This document shows, piece after piece, positions 35,401 through 48,200 of a DNA stretch of 64,000 nt. Both the position numbers and the translations under genes were made by a program. The notes under the pieces were generated by a model that saw only the letters and a program-made list of their open reading frames with translations, ran no database searches and had not been told where the DNA came from. Origin of the DNA: Chalara sp. BL73 (taxonomy: Eukaryota; Ascomycota; Leotiomycetes; Helotiales); the NCBI GenBank assembly GCA_918026815.1, contig CAKJVC010000090.1, positions 310,001 through 374,000 of the forward strand, in the 5' to 3' direction. Positions within the stretch are counted from its first letter, which is position 1. Each line of letters opens with the position of its first letter.

Positions 35401-38400
35401 TCTTCAGCAGGTTCATCTCAATCAACCCAGCAGCCTGGAACAGCGTACAGAACAGCTTCTCTGCCATTTAGGAGTCAAGTTGAGCGTGTCAAATATCCTG
35501 CTCACTTATTTTGCAACTACTCTAAAGCAGCTTACGCCATCGGACCTGGTGGATGAGCAGTGGGCGATTCGCGCTTGGTATGCAGACCGATATGTCCGAG
35601 CTGTGCAAGAAGCATTCTTTACAGAGAATCCAAACACAGGCGCACCATATCTCTGGGCATCTGATGATCCTAGTATCTCTATCAATGGTGATTCTGGCAA
35701 CCGCAATCTCGTTACTCTTGTTCAACAGTCACTTCTTAGAGGCAAATACATCCCGGTAGATATCAAAGGGGTGAGAGATATCAATGATGGCTTGAGATGT
35801 CGCGCACGTAAAGCGCTTTTCGCGTACTTGTGTGGCATGAACCGCGTCTCACTGTCTCCCCTTGGTTTGACCGCCTTCGTCACTAGCCCGCAAGATCTTA
35901 GTGATCTCCTCCTCCAAGATGTTGAAGTTGACCTGAATCAACGATCCAGCCGGATAGAAGATGCCATTCATTCAACGCAGATGTTCGTTCAACGAGCACG
36001 GATTGGCCTCGAGCCTGGCTGGACACATAAGCTCTCTGAGTTGTGGGAGTGTCGGTACTGCACATTCAGCATCTGGTCTGCTTTCAAACGCCGCCAGATT
36101 TATAATGAGAACTGGCTATATTGGGATGAGTTGCGGAAACTGAAAAAGTACGAAAGCGTCAGTTTCTTTATGAAGCGGCTCGAGTCTGGGGATTTGAGTG
36201 TGGTAGAGGATGGCCATCCCCTGTGGTGGGGTGGTGGTGGCGCCTCGGGACCACCGAGCGATCTGATACAGAGTCAAGAACTGGTGACATTGAAATTGCA
36301 ACATGATTCCTTGCCAGAGGGTCTGTCTTTGATGGGCTCTCCTATGAGGCATAGTAGACCCACTCTACTTACCCCAACTCTTGAAGATTGGACAGGAGAG
36401 AGTGGAAACCCTTCTAGAAACCCGAGCTTTGTTGGTAGCTCTGGTAGTACCTCGAATAGAAACACAGATGGTAATAACATGCCCAAGGATCCTACACCGC
36501 AGATCAATATCGAGTCTACAACATCAGAGAAAATTACCGTGGTTAAGACCCCAACAGCCCCATCCGTTGGATTCGAAACTGGTTTCGCATCACTTGCTAC
36601 GATACCGCTTTGGATCACTGCTGCGATAAGAATGGGCACTCAATTCATTCGTGTGGCAGCAGCTACCTATGGTCCAGCAGTGCCATATGAAGGCAAAGAT
36701 GACAAGGATGGCTCCTGCTGCGAGAAATGCGCCAAAATCCACGATCCCTGCGTAGATGAGTATTATTTCTGGCTTCAGGACACCAGTATCTACCGGTATC
36801 AGGATGTTGGCGGGTCATATACTGGTACAGCTACCTCAGCTCCTAGTCCTTCAGCTCCATCGCCTCCTACTTCTGGTGCTGTATATATACAAAATGCAGA
36901 TATCGACACATCGGGTGAAAGTACCCCTGGTGCAGTCGATCCTGATTCAGACTGGAGCGATCCAACCAAGTTACCTAACTTGTTGACGTGGCCAACAAGA
37001 CCAATGGTCCATTTATTTTGGACTCGCATCCATATGGGGACCCTTGATCCGCCAAGACGGTCCGATGAAGGTATGCTCATCAAGATCCCAGATCTGATCA
37101 ATAATCCAGGTGTAACCTCCTATGTACCTGGCATAACCTTTGATGGTAGAATCGAAGAATCACTCTACTTCCCAGTATCCAATACACAAGTAGGCCCTGC
37201 TCTAAATCCAGGCATCTTCAAATATGACCTGGCTACTGATAAAGCGGCAATTGTAACAGCTCTGCCCACAGCTATACCAACCCTATCCACACCACCTACT
37301 CCAAGTACAACTACCACTACGTTGGATCCTTATCCTTACTTCATACATTTCTCTCCTGGAAAGCCTCTTTTCCCGGTCTCTGGTTTCGAGGTCGCACTTT
37401 CTATCGCCGAATCCTTCCGGGGCAAGTGTTCATGGGAGAAAGCATTGAAATGGAGTCGAGTTGCGTTTGATCCTTTGGCTCGTGACAATACCTGGCAGCA
37501 GTGTCCGAAAGCGCGATTCGAAGCTTCCGCAGTTTCTGCCACATCGAGTGTCCCCGAAGGGGCTTTCACACCAGTAACCACACCTGCCGAGTCTGATAAG
37601 CAACTCCAGCATACCAAAATTCGACAAAGAGGTCCTTGCTGTCCAGCCGCACCAGTGGAGCTTCCGGTTGCCAAAGGTAGAGCAGCGCTCATGAGCTTTC
37701 TCCGAACTCTTCTGGAATGGGCAGATAGCCTCATGGCTAGGAACTCAGCAGAGCATTTTCAGCAAGCGTTAGTGATATATGATTTCATGCATCGTGTTCT
37801 TGGACAATGTCCTATCACAATCAAAGCCCACGATATAATCGATCCTCCCATGACGATCGGTACTTTCGTAGCATCCCCACCTCCTCTAAATCCCGAATTG
37901 TTGAAATTTTACCACGACGTGTCCGACAGACGTCGTCTGATACATGATTCAGTCAATCGTCGCCGCCTCCCTACAGGCAGGCAGCATCATGAACCTGCTC
38001 CTTGGTTCTCCCACGCCAGATGGGACACCGAACTAGAAGTTCCCACTTGTGAAGACGAACTTAGATGTTTCTCCTGCTGCCATCCTTACAAATACGCTGC
38101 ATTATATGCCAAGGCCATAGAATGGGTTAACATGGTTAAATCACTTGGCTCGTCTCTCCTATCAGCCTACGAAAAGGGCGACAGCGAACTCCTCGCGACC
38201 CTTCGAGAAACCCAACAACGGCAAATTCTTGATCTTGGCCTCGAAGTTAATAAGAATGCGTGGCGGGCTGCGGACTGGGACTACCAGGCACTGGATAGGA
38301 GTATGGAATCTGCTCTCACAAATCTCAGGTATTATCAGGGCTTGCTGAAGGCAGGTTTGAATGCAAATGAGAATGGGTATGTGATCAACACAGGAATTTC

Positions 38401-40523
38401 CATGGGATCGAGAATTGCAGCACAGATCAGCGATGGAGTTGCACAGGGTTCAGCTGTAGCTCCGGATCCATATTTGGGTGGTGCTGGTGTTTATGGTGAG
38501 TTGTCTCAAGTAATTGCTTGGCTAGGAAAATGATTGGTGTTGATTTTTATGCCTTAGGTACCCCCGTTAGTGTATTGACAACGCCGGGTGGTGTGAAATT
38601 GGCGGATGTGGCTACGAGTGCAGCGAGGATATTGAATGGGGTTGCTGAAGGTGCCACATCTCTTGCTGGCTTGCTAAATACCGAGGGAACGTGGGATAGA
38701 AGAGAGCAGGAATGGAAACACCAAATTGATGTTGTAGGTCTACCCCAGGGTTTGTCCAAAATGCTGTTTCCTTGTGGAAGTAGTATTACAATGATATTGA
38801 TTTCCGATGTAGATTACTTTAGAAATCCAGCAGATCAAACGACAAATCCTTTCTTCCGAACGTCGTCGAGCCACAGCGCTTCGAGAGCTGAACAATCACC
38901 AACGCCAACAGGAACATGCAGACGAAGTCCTAGATTTCCTTCGCGATAAATTCACAAAGCAGGAACTCTACCTCTTCTTGCAGCAAGAGACCGCATCCTT
39001 GTACAAACAATCATATAGCCTTGCTTTGAAAGCAGCCAAAGATGCGCAAGAGGCATTCCACTACGAGCGTGGCGATACCCATCAAAACTTCCTCCGCGGG
39101 ATATCCTGGAACTCTCTCTATGAAGGTCTGATGGCAGGCGAACGCCTTGATCTTGCACTCCATTCTATGGATCAAGTGTACATGAACTTAAACTGTCGCG
39201 AATACGAACTGAGCAAAAACTTTAGCCTCCGATTACACTTCCCTCTTGCATTCCTGGAACTCAAAGCTTGCGGCTCCTGTGAAAGTAAGTTTGTTATCTG
39301 TCATCAAACCCCTCCTCTTAGCCAGTATTCTACCATCTGAAGTACAGGTTACTAACTATTAATCCACTCAAGTTGAGATCCCAGAATGGATGTTCGACCT
39401 TGACTACCCATCACACTACATGCGGCGCATTAAAACGCTTTCCATCTCCGTTCCCTGCGTCACCGGACCCTACACCGGAATGCACTGCCGCGCTCAACTA
39501 CTCTCTAGCTCCATCCGCTACAAACCCCTTCTCCCCAGCGTATCAGCTTGCTGCTGCCCCCCAACATTTAAGGCCCACTGCGGACACGATCCATTCTTAA
39601 TCAAACGCTACAGTGCCACCGAAGCTATTGCTATTTCAGACGCCCAAGATGATGACGGCCTCTTCGAACTCAGCTTTCGGGATGAAAGATATCTGCCATT
39701 TGAATTCTGTGGCGCAGTCAGTAAATGGAGAATCGACTTGCCACCCGAGAACAATGCATTTGATTTTGATTCTCTGACCGACTTTATCATCAAATTGTCT
39801 TATACTTCTCGCGAAGGTGGCCCAGAGCTTGGCAAGATGAAGATGGGATTGGTGAGGGATCGAGTGCCCGGCAATGGTCTCCGATATTTTGATATCAAAC
39901 ACGAGTATCAGGACTCTTGGCATGCGTTTGCCTCCTCCCCTCGCCATAAGAAAGAAAAGGAGACACGTTTTTGCGAAAAGAAAGTGGAGAAAGAAGACCA
40001 ATGTGCTCCGAAACGCGATTTTGACCTCAGGTTCACGAGGAATATGTTCCCGTTCCTCACATGCAGCCGCCAGGTCATCATTAAACGCGTGCATATCTTC
40101 ATCACCACGACTGAGCACTGTGGGGATCATATCCGCCTCCAATATATTCCTCCTCGACACCGCAAATGTTGCGACGATGAAGAGCGACGGAACGATATTC
40201 TTTGCCGCCTACAAACTAAGCACTGCGGTGGCTGTGGTGAGAAATGCAGTGGAGAAGAAGAAAAAGGATGGGCGAGAGGCTGCGACGAAGGGAGGGAGGG
40301 CAGATGTTGTGAAACGTCCTATCATGGCTTTTCCGAGGCCGACATTGGTCCATTGGAGAATCGACCTAGAGAGACGGTAAGATCTCACGTAGGGAAATTA
40401 AGGTTACCGGATGAGCTTGAGGCGGTCAGCACGGCGTACTTGATTTGCGAGTATGTCGCTGTGGAGAAGGGCGAGAAGGGGCCATGCTGTAAGAAGGGGA
40501 CGGAGAGATTAGGGATTTGTTAG
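29473..40523 (+). CDS. Tc toxin TcA-type subunit, five exons
   Basis: A TcA-like protein of about 3585 residues. Exons 29473-30417, 30476-38495, 38558-38737, 38823-39284 and 39373-40523 join in frame, with introns of 58, 62, 85 and 88 nt; the third donor is uncertain by a few codons. TcA is the pentameric syringe of Tc toxins: receptor binding, pore formation and docking of the TcB-TcC cocoon. Visible parts are a Pro-rich N-terminus, a VRP1-like region (about 730, LYARGFTSVDSLM), a PA14-like Gly/His-containing segment (about 1650), a WWGGGGASG turn followed by a Ser/Thr/Pro-rich linker (about 2230-2330), a coiled-coil-rich part around exons 3-4, and a TcB-binding-type C-terminal domain in exon 5 (DLDYPSHYMRRIK, YTSREGG). 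The last domain carries an unusual Cys-rich insert. The protein is longer than bacterial TcA, which is usually near 2500 residues. No signal peptide is visible. Start choice is the first ATG of an open exon. Confidence 0.92.
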
Positions 40524-41290
40524 GTGCGGATGATTCACTTGCTTTGCTCGTAGTCGTGGAGTTTCTTATTGGCATCTCTCACAACCGTATCAGAACGTGT
40601 CGTGCTTACCTTCTCTCAAGACCTGGTTCATTCATCGCATTTGTAATTCAGTTTTACTTCTTGGTACGATTTGGGAGCCATCACAAGCTGCTAGGTTCCG
40701 TCGACCAGTATAGCTACTTGTCTCGTTCAGCTGAAGCCTTACATCTCCCAATAACTTAGAGGTGCATAGAACTCAGATTCTCAAGCGGGCTCCTCAGCTA
40801 GTCGACACAGTCCATCCATTCCAATGTAGTCAAAGCTCCTTCTCCCTCGCAGCACCTTTTCCCTTCCCCACCTCCTAACCTCGCCACCCTATCTTCCTCA
40901 AAAGCGCCTGTCAAATACCCCAATTTCTATACTAACATCAATACTGGAACCCCTAACTACCATCAAAGCGGCGCATGTCAAGTCTTCCACTGCCCGGTAC
41001 TGGGTCTTCCAGCTTGAAAGTAGCCGTCATCATACAGATCAAAAACTACCCAGGAACAGGTTATCTTTTTTTAGAAATTGCGAAGCGTTCAACAATCTGT
41101 GAGTATCAAGAGTGGGTGGGCGTGCCGTCGAATGTTGCGTTTTGGGAGATGCAAAGAAATAAACCCTCTTGAGTTCTTTTTGCATGCTTTATATAATTTC
41201 AACGCCTCACAATCTGTGAGACAATGATAGCGTGCAGTTCAATGAAAAGGTCCGAGGATGCGCGAATAAAATTGTAAGCATTCTCTACGG
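40524..41290. other. Intergenic between convergent TcA and permease genes
   Basis: No supported gene; it is the shared 3' flank of two convergent genes. Confidence 0.4.
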
Positions 41291-43235
41291 TTATTTTGGT
41301 GCTTTCCAGGATCTTTTCCATGTCAGCACCGGAGTGCCGTCGCTCAAAAGTGTTTCATAGGCAATCCATGTAAAATTCCCGGCAGCAGGGAGGACAACTC
41401 GCCAGACGAACCAGCTAAGGACACCTCCGAACAGAGCGATGACAGCTACAAACGGAGCTAGCCAGTATGGAAGGTGTGTGTCACCTTTGCCCCCTTCTGG
41501 TCTGATAAAAGGGGTTACGATCAGGAAGACCTGCGATATAAGAAATGCGCAGGCAATCGGTAGCCAGACCTTGAAAGGCCGCTCAACATGAGGGGTCCGG
41601 CGGCGAGAAAGGAAGAGACCAAGTGTGACCATGAGACTCATAAGTGCTGTAGGGTATCCGAGGACATCGAGAATAAAGTTGTACGCATCACCTGCATATC
41701 GTCAGACTATTGATCGGCGGAAAAACCTCGACACTTACCAAATGGAATAGCTACTATCTGGATGAAGCCGACGAGAAACACGAGAAGCAGGCCAGCTGAA
41801 GGCGCTCCGTTTGGCCAATTGCTGGCCCAAAACGTAGCGAATGGAAGCATACCTTCCTTTGCAAGCTCTTGATCAATTCGAGCATGTGAGAAGGTGTTTG
41901 TCATAATATATCCTAGAGCAGATAGCGAAACCAAACCTGCAGCCACTCTTCGCGCACCTTCACCAAACACCTTGCCAAGGAATAAAGCTGCAACAGTAAC
42001 GCCACTTTCTCCAATTTCTTTTGGTGTTGCGGCGGCGAAATAGGCAACGTTGGCCAGGATGTATAGGACACCAACGGTTCCAAGACCTATCGGACCTGCT
42101 CTTTTCAAAGTTCGGACAGGATCTTTTACTTCGTTGAGAACATAGGCTGGGTAAGACCAGCCATAGTAGGTGGATAACACTTTCAGAAGGGCTAGAGCAT
42201 AGTCATAACTACTGGAAGACGATCCTAGGAAGGGATCTCGGAAGCTCGCTATGGGATCTGGTACAGTGCTGATACCAAATATGAGGATATATAACCCAAG
42301 TATATCAATAACACCAAGCATGAATATTTTGAGCATAGCGAGGAAATCCTGTGGCATCAAGCGGTTAGATTGGACTAGTCAACAGTGATGATGCGCTATA
42401 TGCCCAACCTATAGGTTTGAGCGTACAGCAATGCTCACCACAATTTCATAAGATAACTTTATCATGAGATAAATTTATCGAAGGCATGGCGAACCCAGGG
42501 TTAACGTGCTATATAGCTTTGGCAAATAAAAAAGTGAATTTACACGAACCATAATCTTTACACCGTATCGTGGAACAATTGAGTGCACCAAAGTCACGCA
42601 GAACAGAGCAGTGATGGCAATAATACGCTTCGTAAGGTCACCAGGCTCAAAGCCAACGGCCAGCGCAAAATTTTCAGCAAATGCAATACAACCGGTGGCT
42701 ATACAAGTGTCATCAGTGCACGGCCTGTCCTTTAGGTGGGAATATCACAAACCAGCAGAGCTTAAAAGAGCAGCCTGAACAGTGAACAGAGTGGTTGCAA
42801 GGAGGCGTGGCTTTGGATAAGCAACTTCAAGGTATACTTTCTCTCCTCCACTTCGAGGATAAAGAGAACCCCATTCGAGCCATATAAAGAGTCCGCAGAA
42901 AGCGACGACAAAGCCAAAAGCCCATAACAAGAGAGCAGGGCCGACGCTCCCAACGCTGGTAATAATAGATGATGGAGTAGAAAAGATGCCTGTCCCAACC
43001 ATGCTGTTGACACTGGCTTTACCGTCAGTATCGTCAGCATGCTTGTATATTGTGTGTAACCTTACATTAGAAGGGCCGTGGAGTATACTCCTAAGTGTCT
43101 TCCCAGACCACCATCAACCTCTACCGTCCCTAATTGAGGTTCTATGGCAGCTACGGCGTAAGAAATTTCATCGCTTTTCCTTGACTCGTCGCCATCCATA
43201 TCTTGGAGGAGGAAGCCTCCATCACTATCAGCCAT
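41291..43235 (-). CDS. MUP1-type high-affinity methionine/amino-acid permease
   Basis: Five exons (43235-43066, 43012-42753, 42698-42550, 42348-41739, 41691-41291) join in frame to give 529 residues; introns are 53, 54, 201 and 47 nt. The protein belongs to the APC superfamily, close to the yeast MUP1/LAT-type methionine permeases of the plasma membrane. The N-terminal GMVGTGIF-type helix 1 signature is seen as VNSMVGTGIFSTPSSI, followed by WLEWGSLYPRSGGEKVYLE, an APC helix 3 region diagnostic of this subgroup. YYGWSYPAYVLNEVKDPVRT and NTFSHARIDQELAKEG in exon 4 are also characteristic. About twelve hydrophobic segments are present. Substrate specificity is inferred from the family only. The gene converges on the TcA gene. 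Confidence 0.87.
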
Positions 43236-44032
43236 GTCGAAGAGTCTTTATGAATGGTTAGACAACATTCCCATTTGGTGGATTGTGAGCGAGGTCTACG
43301 GCTTCCTTAGTTCATTTCGAGGGATTCGGGGACGGTTAATCGACGTTAGATCAGCATGCAAATCAAAACCTCGTGATGACACAGTACGTCTGACAACGAT
43401 GAGCAGCATAAGCCTATTCCGGAGCAGGGAATAAGGGATGGTAAGAAACGCGGTCCTAGAAATTGAGATACAGCACCAAGATTTTGTCGCACCGTTTGGC
43501 GATCTTGGGGAAGCAAGACTAGCAGAATAGCAAATCTGAACCTATCAATGATCGATCATATTATATTGAAAGCTTGAGGATTCAAGGGGAGAGTAGGCAG
43601 GGGTAAGTCTCGGCTCAACCTGCCTGATTAGGTGAGATGGCGAAACGCGACACGAATCCTTCACAACCTTTTTTTTCCAGTTGAAGTACAAACTTTTGCT
43701 TTAATTAAAGAATCCCCATCAAGACCGTCACGTACGCTGCGCAGGGTCCGTCAAGCTATCACTTCAGTTGGCATCTCAATGACATTACGTCACTACAGGC
43801 TCGACAGATTAAACAATGTCGGGAATTGCAGAATATCCTTCAGTTTCGAGCGACATTGCGTGATCGCTTGCACTTTCTCGATAGGCACCCTTCGGCAATC
43901 TATCTTCACTGTTCTTAAGAGGAGAGAGATGACAAATTGAATTGTAAGAAAAGGGGAATATTGCGGTCTAAAATGGGTCAATATATATGCTACCAAAATC
44001 CAGGCATGAATACCTACACTAGCAACGCAGTC
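43236..44032. other. Intergenic, nothing recognised
   Basis: Holds the upstream region of the permease gene and the 3' flank of the dioxygenase gene. No supported gene. Confidence 0.4.
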
Positions 44033-45255
44033 TCAGTATTGCAGCTTTCCTCGCATCAGATCATACTCTCTCTGCACGACTGGCTCATATTTGGGAGGAT
44101 TGTCGTCGCTCGCGCACTCTGCGAGACACTCAATTACTGAAGTGCTATCTGGGGCCACGAAATACGGGATTGAATATCGAGCTTGCGTTAATCGTTCCTC
44201 GCCAATTATTCGATCTTGCCTCGACGGAAGTGTTACACGGTGCAGAGTCGACTTCAGATAGTCTATATACAAAGGTTAAGGGTTATGAAAGGGCGGCATA
44301 AGCAAGCGGGGCTCACCATTGCTCCACCGCATCAAAAGGTCGCCAACATTCATCACCATCGCATTCTCGAGAGGAATCGCCTCCATAAATTCTCCCGGAA
44401 CATGCGGGTGCTCTACCTCTAGGCCACCACACTCGTCCTGGAATAGTATAGTGATGGAACACCAGTCTGAGTGTGCTGGCATTCTCGCGCTGGTCTGGTT
44501 TTCAAGCTCTGCTGCAGGTACTGGCGGATAATGTAACAATCGAAGTTGATTGTTGTGGCCGGAATGAAACTTGAGTAAGTATTCTGGGTGTCTCAGCTGG
44601 AGACCTGTTCCAATGGCCGTGAGAATCTTGTGTGATATTTGCGAGAATAACCAGTAGAACTCTGTCATAAATTTCCTATATCCGGGTAGAACATTCTCTG
44701 GCAACCAGATGTTTGGCTGTTCAGCGTTCTCTTCACTTCCTATTTCATAGCTTTCCTGTTCCTTCTTAGTACCAGATAAGTCCAGGTGAGAAGGGAGGCT
44801 TGACCTTGCAGTCCTTCACTTCTCTAAGTTTTCTGCCAAGCTCGAGGTCGTCGCTAATAACTTGCGAAACCTTTTCCAATCCCTGACATTCAAGCGCCGA
44901 GTCAGCTCTCTCTAATGTATAATTCTCGCATTACTTGCTTGCCACATGCTATGATGTTCCTTACCGGATAAGAATAGCCGCGATGAACTGTCGGCCCAGG
45001 TGGATGTGGTGCCAACATCTTATCGTCCAACTTCAGATCAAAGAGTCTTTTCGACCAGCCAAATGCCTCTTCTACAAGTGCTGGACTGATACCGTGATTG
45101 ACGATATAAGCAAAGCCAATGGTACGGCATGCGTCCGCAAGTGCTGCCCCGATTTCAGTTCTCTCCTTGAACCCTCCATTGTCCCAATTTGCGAAATCGA
45201 TGATTGGAAGTCTGAAAGCAGAAGCAGCCTCATCTGGTGATAATTTTGTCGCCAT
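44033..45255 (-). CDS. 2-oxoglutarate/Fe(II)-dependent dioxygenase, isopenicillin N synthase-like
   Basis: Four exons (45255-44965, 44882-44805, 44755-44317, 44262-44033) join in frame to give 345 residues; introns are 82, 49 and 54 nt. The DIOX_N part starts with LPIIDFANWD and IGFAYIVNHGI. The catalytic double-stranded beta-helix has the iron ligands in AHSDWCSITILFQD (H-x-D), the distal His in STLHRVTLP and the 2-oxoglutarate-binding Arg in ARYSIPYF (R-x-S). All active-site residues are therefore intact. The family carries out hydroxylation, desaturation or ring closure, often in secondary metabolism; the substrate is not deducible. An additional upstream exon starting at 45440 (MSKPIQIADFDF) is possible through an unverified intron. 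It is about 7 kb from the UstYa-type genes, so cluster membership is open. Confidence 0.88.
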
Positions 45256-48200
45256 GGACAGCGATAATCTATTGATCCTGATTTTGACCGTATTCCTGAT
45301 AGCGGGATTATCTGGTCTTTATACCGGTAGCTACCCCGTATTGCACCTGTTGGAGTTTTATGGAGTTTAGGGACCTGTTCTGCTTGTTCTTGTTTCTGTA
45401 ATGTGAAGTCGAAGTCGGCAATCTGGATCGGCTTACTCATACTAAAACTTTATTTACGATTGGCTGGTATTTCACAGCAAGGTATGGAAGTCATCAGACG
45501 GGTCCATTCGATTTCAACAATATTTGTGGATGTTAATGGACTTTGGTACTTGGTAGGCTCGAAATAGAATTGGCTGCTATACATTGTGACTGATGGACCA
45601 CTTTAGGGGCGGAGAGTCGTTCAGCTGACTTGTAACACAATCTTCTGCAACCGAATCTCATCAAGTTGCCGCCTTAATCAGAGGTCCTTTCCCGCTCTCT
45701 TGATAAATCTTTGCACAAAATTTAACCATTAAGATTCCTTCGCCACGGCATCTTGATATGCGTGATGCTCAGAGGTGCGACTTAGGAGCGCAAAGATTTG
45801 GCAGGATCGAAATTGTGGTGCATGCAGGCTTTGCCTTCCAAACCGTTGCGGAAGTTAATCCATAGGTACGGGTCATCATCATCGAACCATTCTCTAACCT
45901 GTAACCTTCAGATACTAGTATTGTTTTTGAAGCACGACATCAGATGGCGCACTGGATCGAGGTAAGTCTTAATACAACGAGAACTTTCGTGTAGGAGCGC
46001 ATTGGTTCTAGAAATATACCCTCTTCTTTTTTTGGAACTTACTCCTTATTCATTTTATTTTTATCTAAGGCTTCAGATCATCCGTATCAAGTTTGGCCCG
46101 GCTCTCGTATGATTAACTGATCGCTTGGGCTCCTACTGCAATGAAGCCATCCTTCTCTTTCCCTTCCGACATTCTAATAATAACTTCCCTGCTCACCAGC
46201 TAAAGAATCGGATAGCTAATCTAAGCCTCTGTTTGAGAAGCTTACATCCTCAGCCGCCTGTTCAATATTCCATGTTCGTGATGCATGTAGAATCAGAGTG
46301 GTGCCCCAAGCTTGTCCTGTAAGCGATTTTCTGCGAGGGAATAGTGATAGTAAGATCCTCTATTCTGGGAAGATTTCCTTATCTTTATTTGCTTCAGTTA
46401 GCGTCTGCAATAGTACAGTATGCTTTTTAACTGGACCAATTATCTGGTTTGCTAATCTCGACATCAAGATTAGCGCCAGTATAGACGACGGCGCGATGAA
46501 AGCAGCATCAAGATCAAAATCGTAGGTTTTTACTTTTCAATCTGCCTTAAGAATTCACAACACAGAAATGACGACGTTAATTATATTCTCTTTCACACAT
46601 TATGGTCCATTATTCTTCGGAAAAACTTGCAATGGGCTAATACGGTGCATTATTCAATTGCCAGATTGAAAATTTGATCGTTTTCGGCCTCTTTCGTAGT
46701 TAGAGAGATCGGGGGTATTAAACTGCATTTTCTATATCACTTGCTCCAATTCACTGGGTAAACTAGTGCTTGCAAGAAAGTCGTACTCAAATATCTGTTA
46801 ATTTCAGAACGGTTCGATAGATCAGGGACGGAAGATGATTCAGAAAGATATTAGATTGCGCTTCTATTCATACTGGCATACCTGCATTGCTCTACCGATA
46901 CATAGCACGAAACGTGCCCAAGAAATCTATTCTTAATTCGGCTCTTGGCTCATGGAGCGAACTTTGAAGTTGGGGAAGACGCGAGCATTCAGAATCTTAG
47001 CAATATTACAGAGACTCTTGTGCTCAAACTTCCCAAGGTCTTGGCGCTTCGATGGTCCCAGCAGCTGAAGTTGCGTGAGTATTTCAATCCAGCCATGGTT
47101 GTTAGTTGTCTGTTTCCAATTTCCACAACTGAATCACCCTTTCTAACGGATCCCTTGTAATGGCAGGCCAGCGGCAGCGTCGTACAAGGCAATTTTGGAC
47201 GAAAAGTGGCTCGACAATTGATACATAATGAAAGGTGGAAAAGAGAAAAAGGGTTCAAATGCGAATAAATATGTATTTGCGGCTGATAGTCCCCCATGAT
47301 TCAACGGCAATTTGAGCAATATTTGCGAAACTATTAGAGCAAACGGTAGATTTGGATTGCCCAATTTTTGAATTGCTTATAGCATCCCGTGCGCTAATTA
47401 CTTGAAAAGGAAAAGAGTCGCTTAAGAGATGAAAGAAAGGGTACCATCTGGATCTGTGACTAGAATAACTGTAGAACATATGTCAACGATATTATTGTGA
47501 ATGCAGTTCTCCGTCAGGTGGATGAGCTTCCCCTGATTATCATGTCCCCGGCGAATTACTATCAGTAGGTATAGGGCACAGTCCTGTGTCGGCAGCAGTA
47601 AAGCATTGGGATCAGGAAGGTAGCGATATGCCAGCACTTTCTGCAGCAGTAATCCATGTGAAACAGCACATGGCGGTGCCAGGGGTGGATATTAAGGGAA
47701 AGAGTCTAAGTTTCTAGTTTATATCTGGTGTGTTGGTGTTGTAACCCAGGACTTTAGGCCCTTAGGGGTTTGGGGTTGGGAGTTGCCAGTTTTTTTTTGT
47801 AGTGAAAAAGTCTTTAAACCGCAGTATTTACATGCCTTTCACTTAAATAGGCTTTTCTACTTAAAATGCTGCTTAGAAATGTATCCATTCTTAAAAAGCT
47901 AAGGTTATTGTAGTAGATGCTACCGTGCAAAAACATTTTACTGACATAAAAAGACATCAGCTACCTTTTTCTGAGAACCTTCTTCCTCACAGCACACTTG
48001 TACTGCTGTAACACGTAAAATTGGCTCATGCGGCCTTGCTTGCTCTCTCACTGGCCTCTCCAAAATATCTCCGAGTACAATTGAATTTGTCATCTAAGTC
48101 TCGTGCCACTTGGCATATTTTCCAAATCAATCACAAGATATCGCTCGTAAGCTTATGACATTGTTTTGCAGATGTCGCAAAGTACGAAATGTGAGGTGAT

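Noticed and set aside
38510..38557. GTAATT donor at 38510 in the TcA gene
   Set aside because: It would break the reading frame at the 38558 acceptor. The GTGAGT donor at 38496 is closer to consensus and keeps the frame.
19908..40523. Bacterial contamination of the assembly
   Set aside because: TcA contains short fungal-type introns and is flanked on both sides by intron-bearing fungal genes in one continuous sequence.
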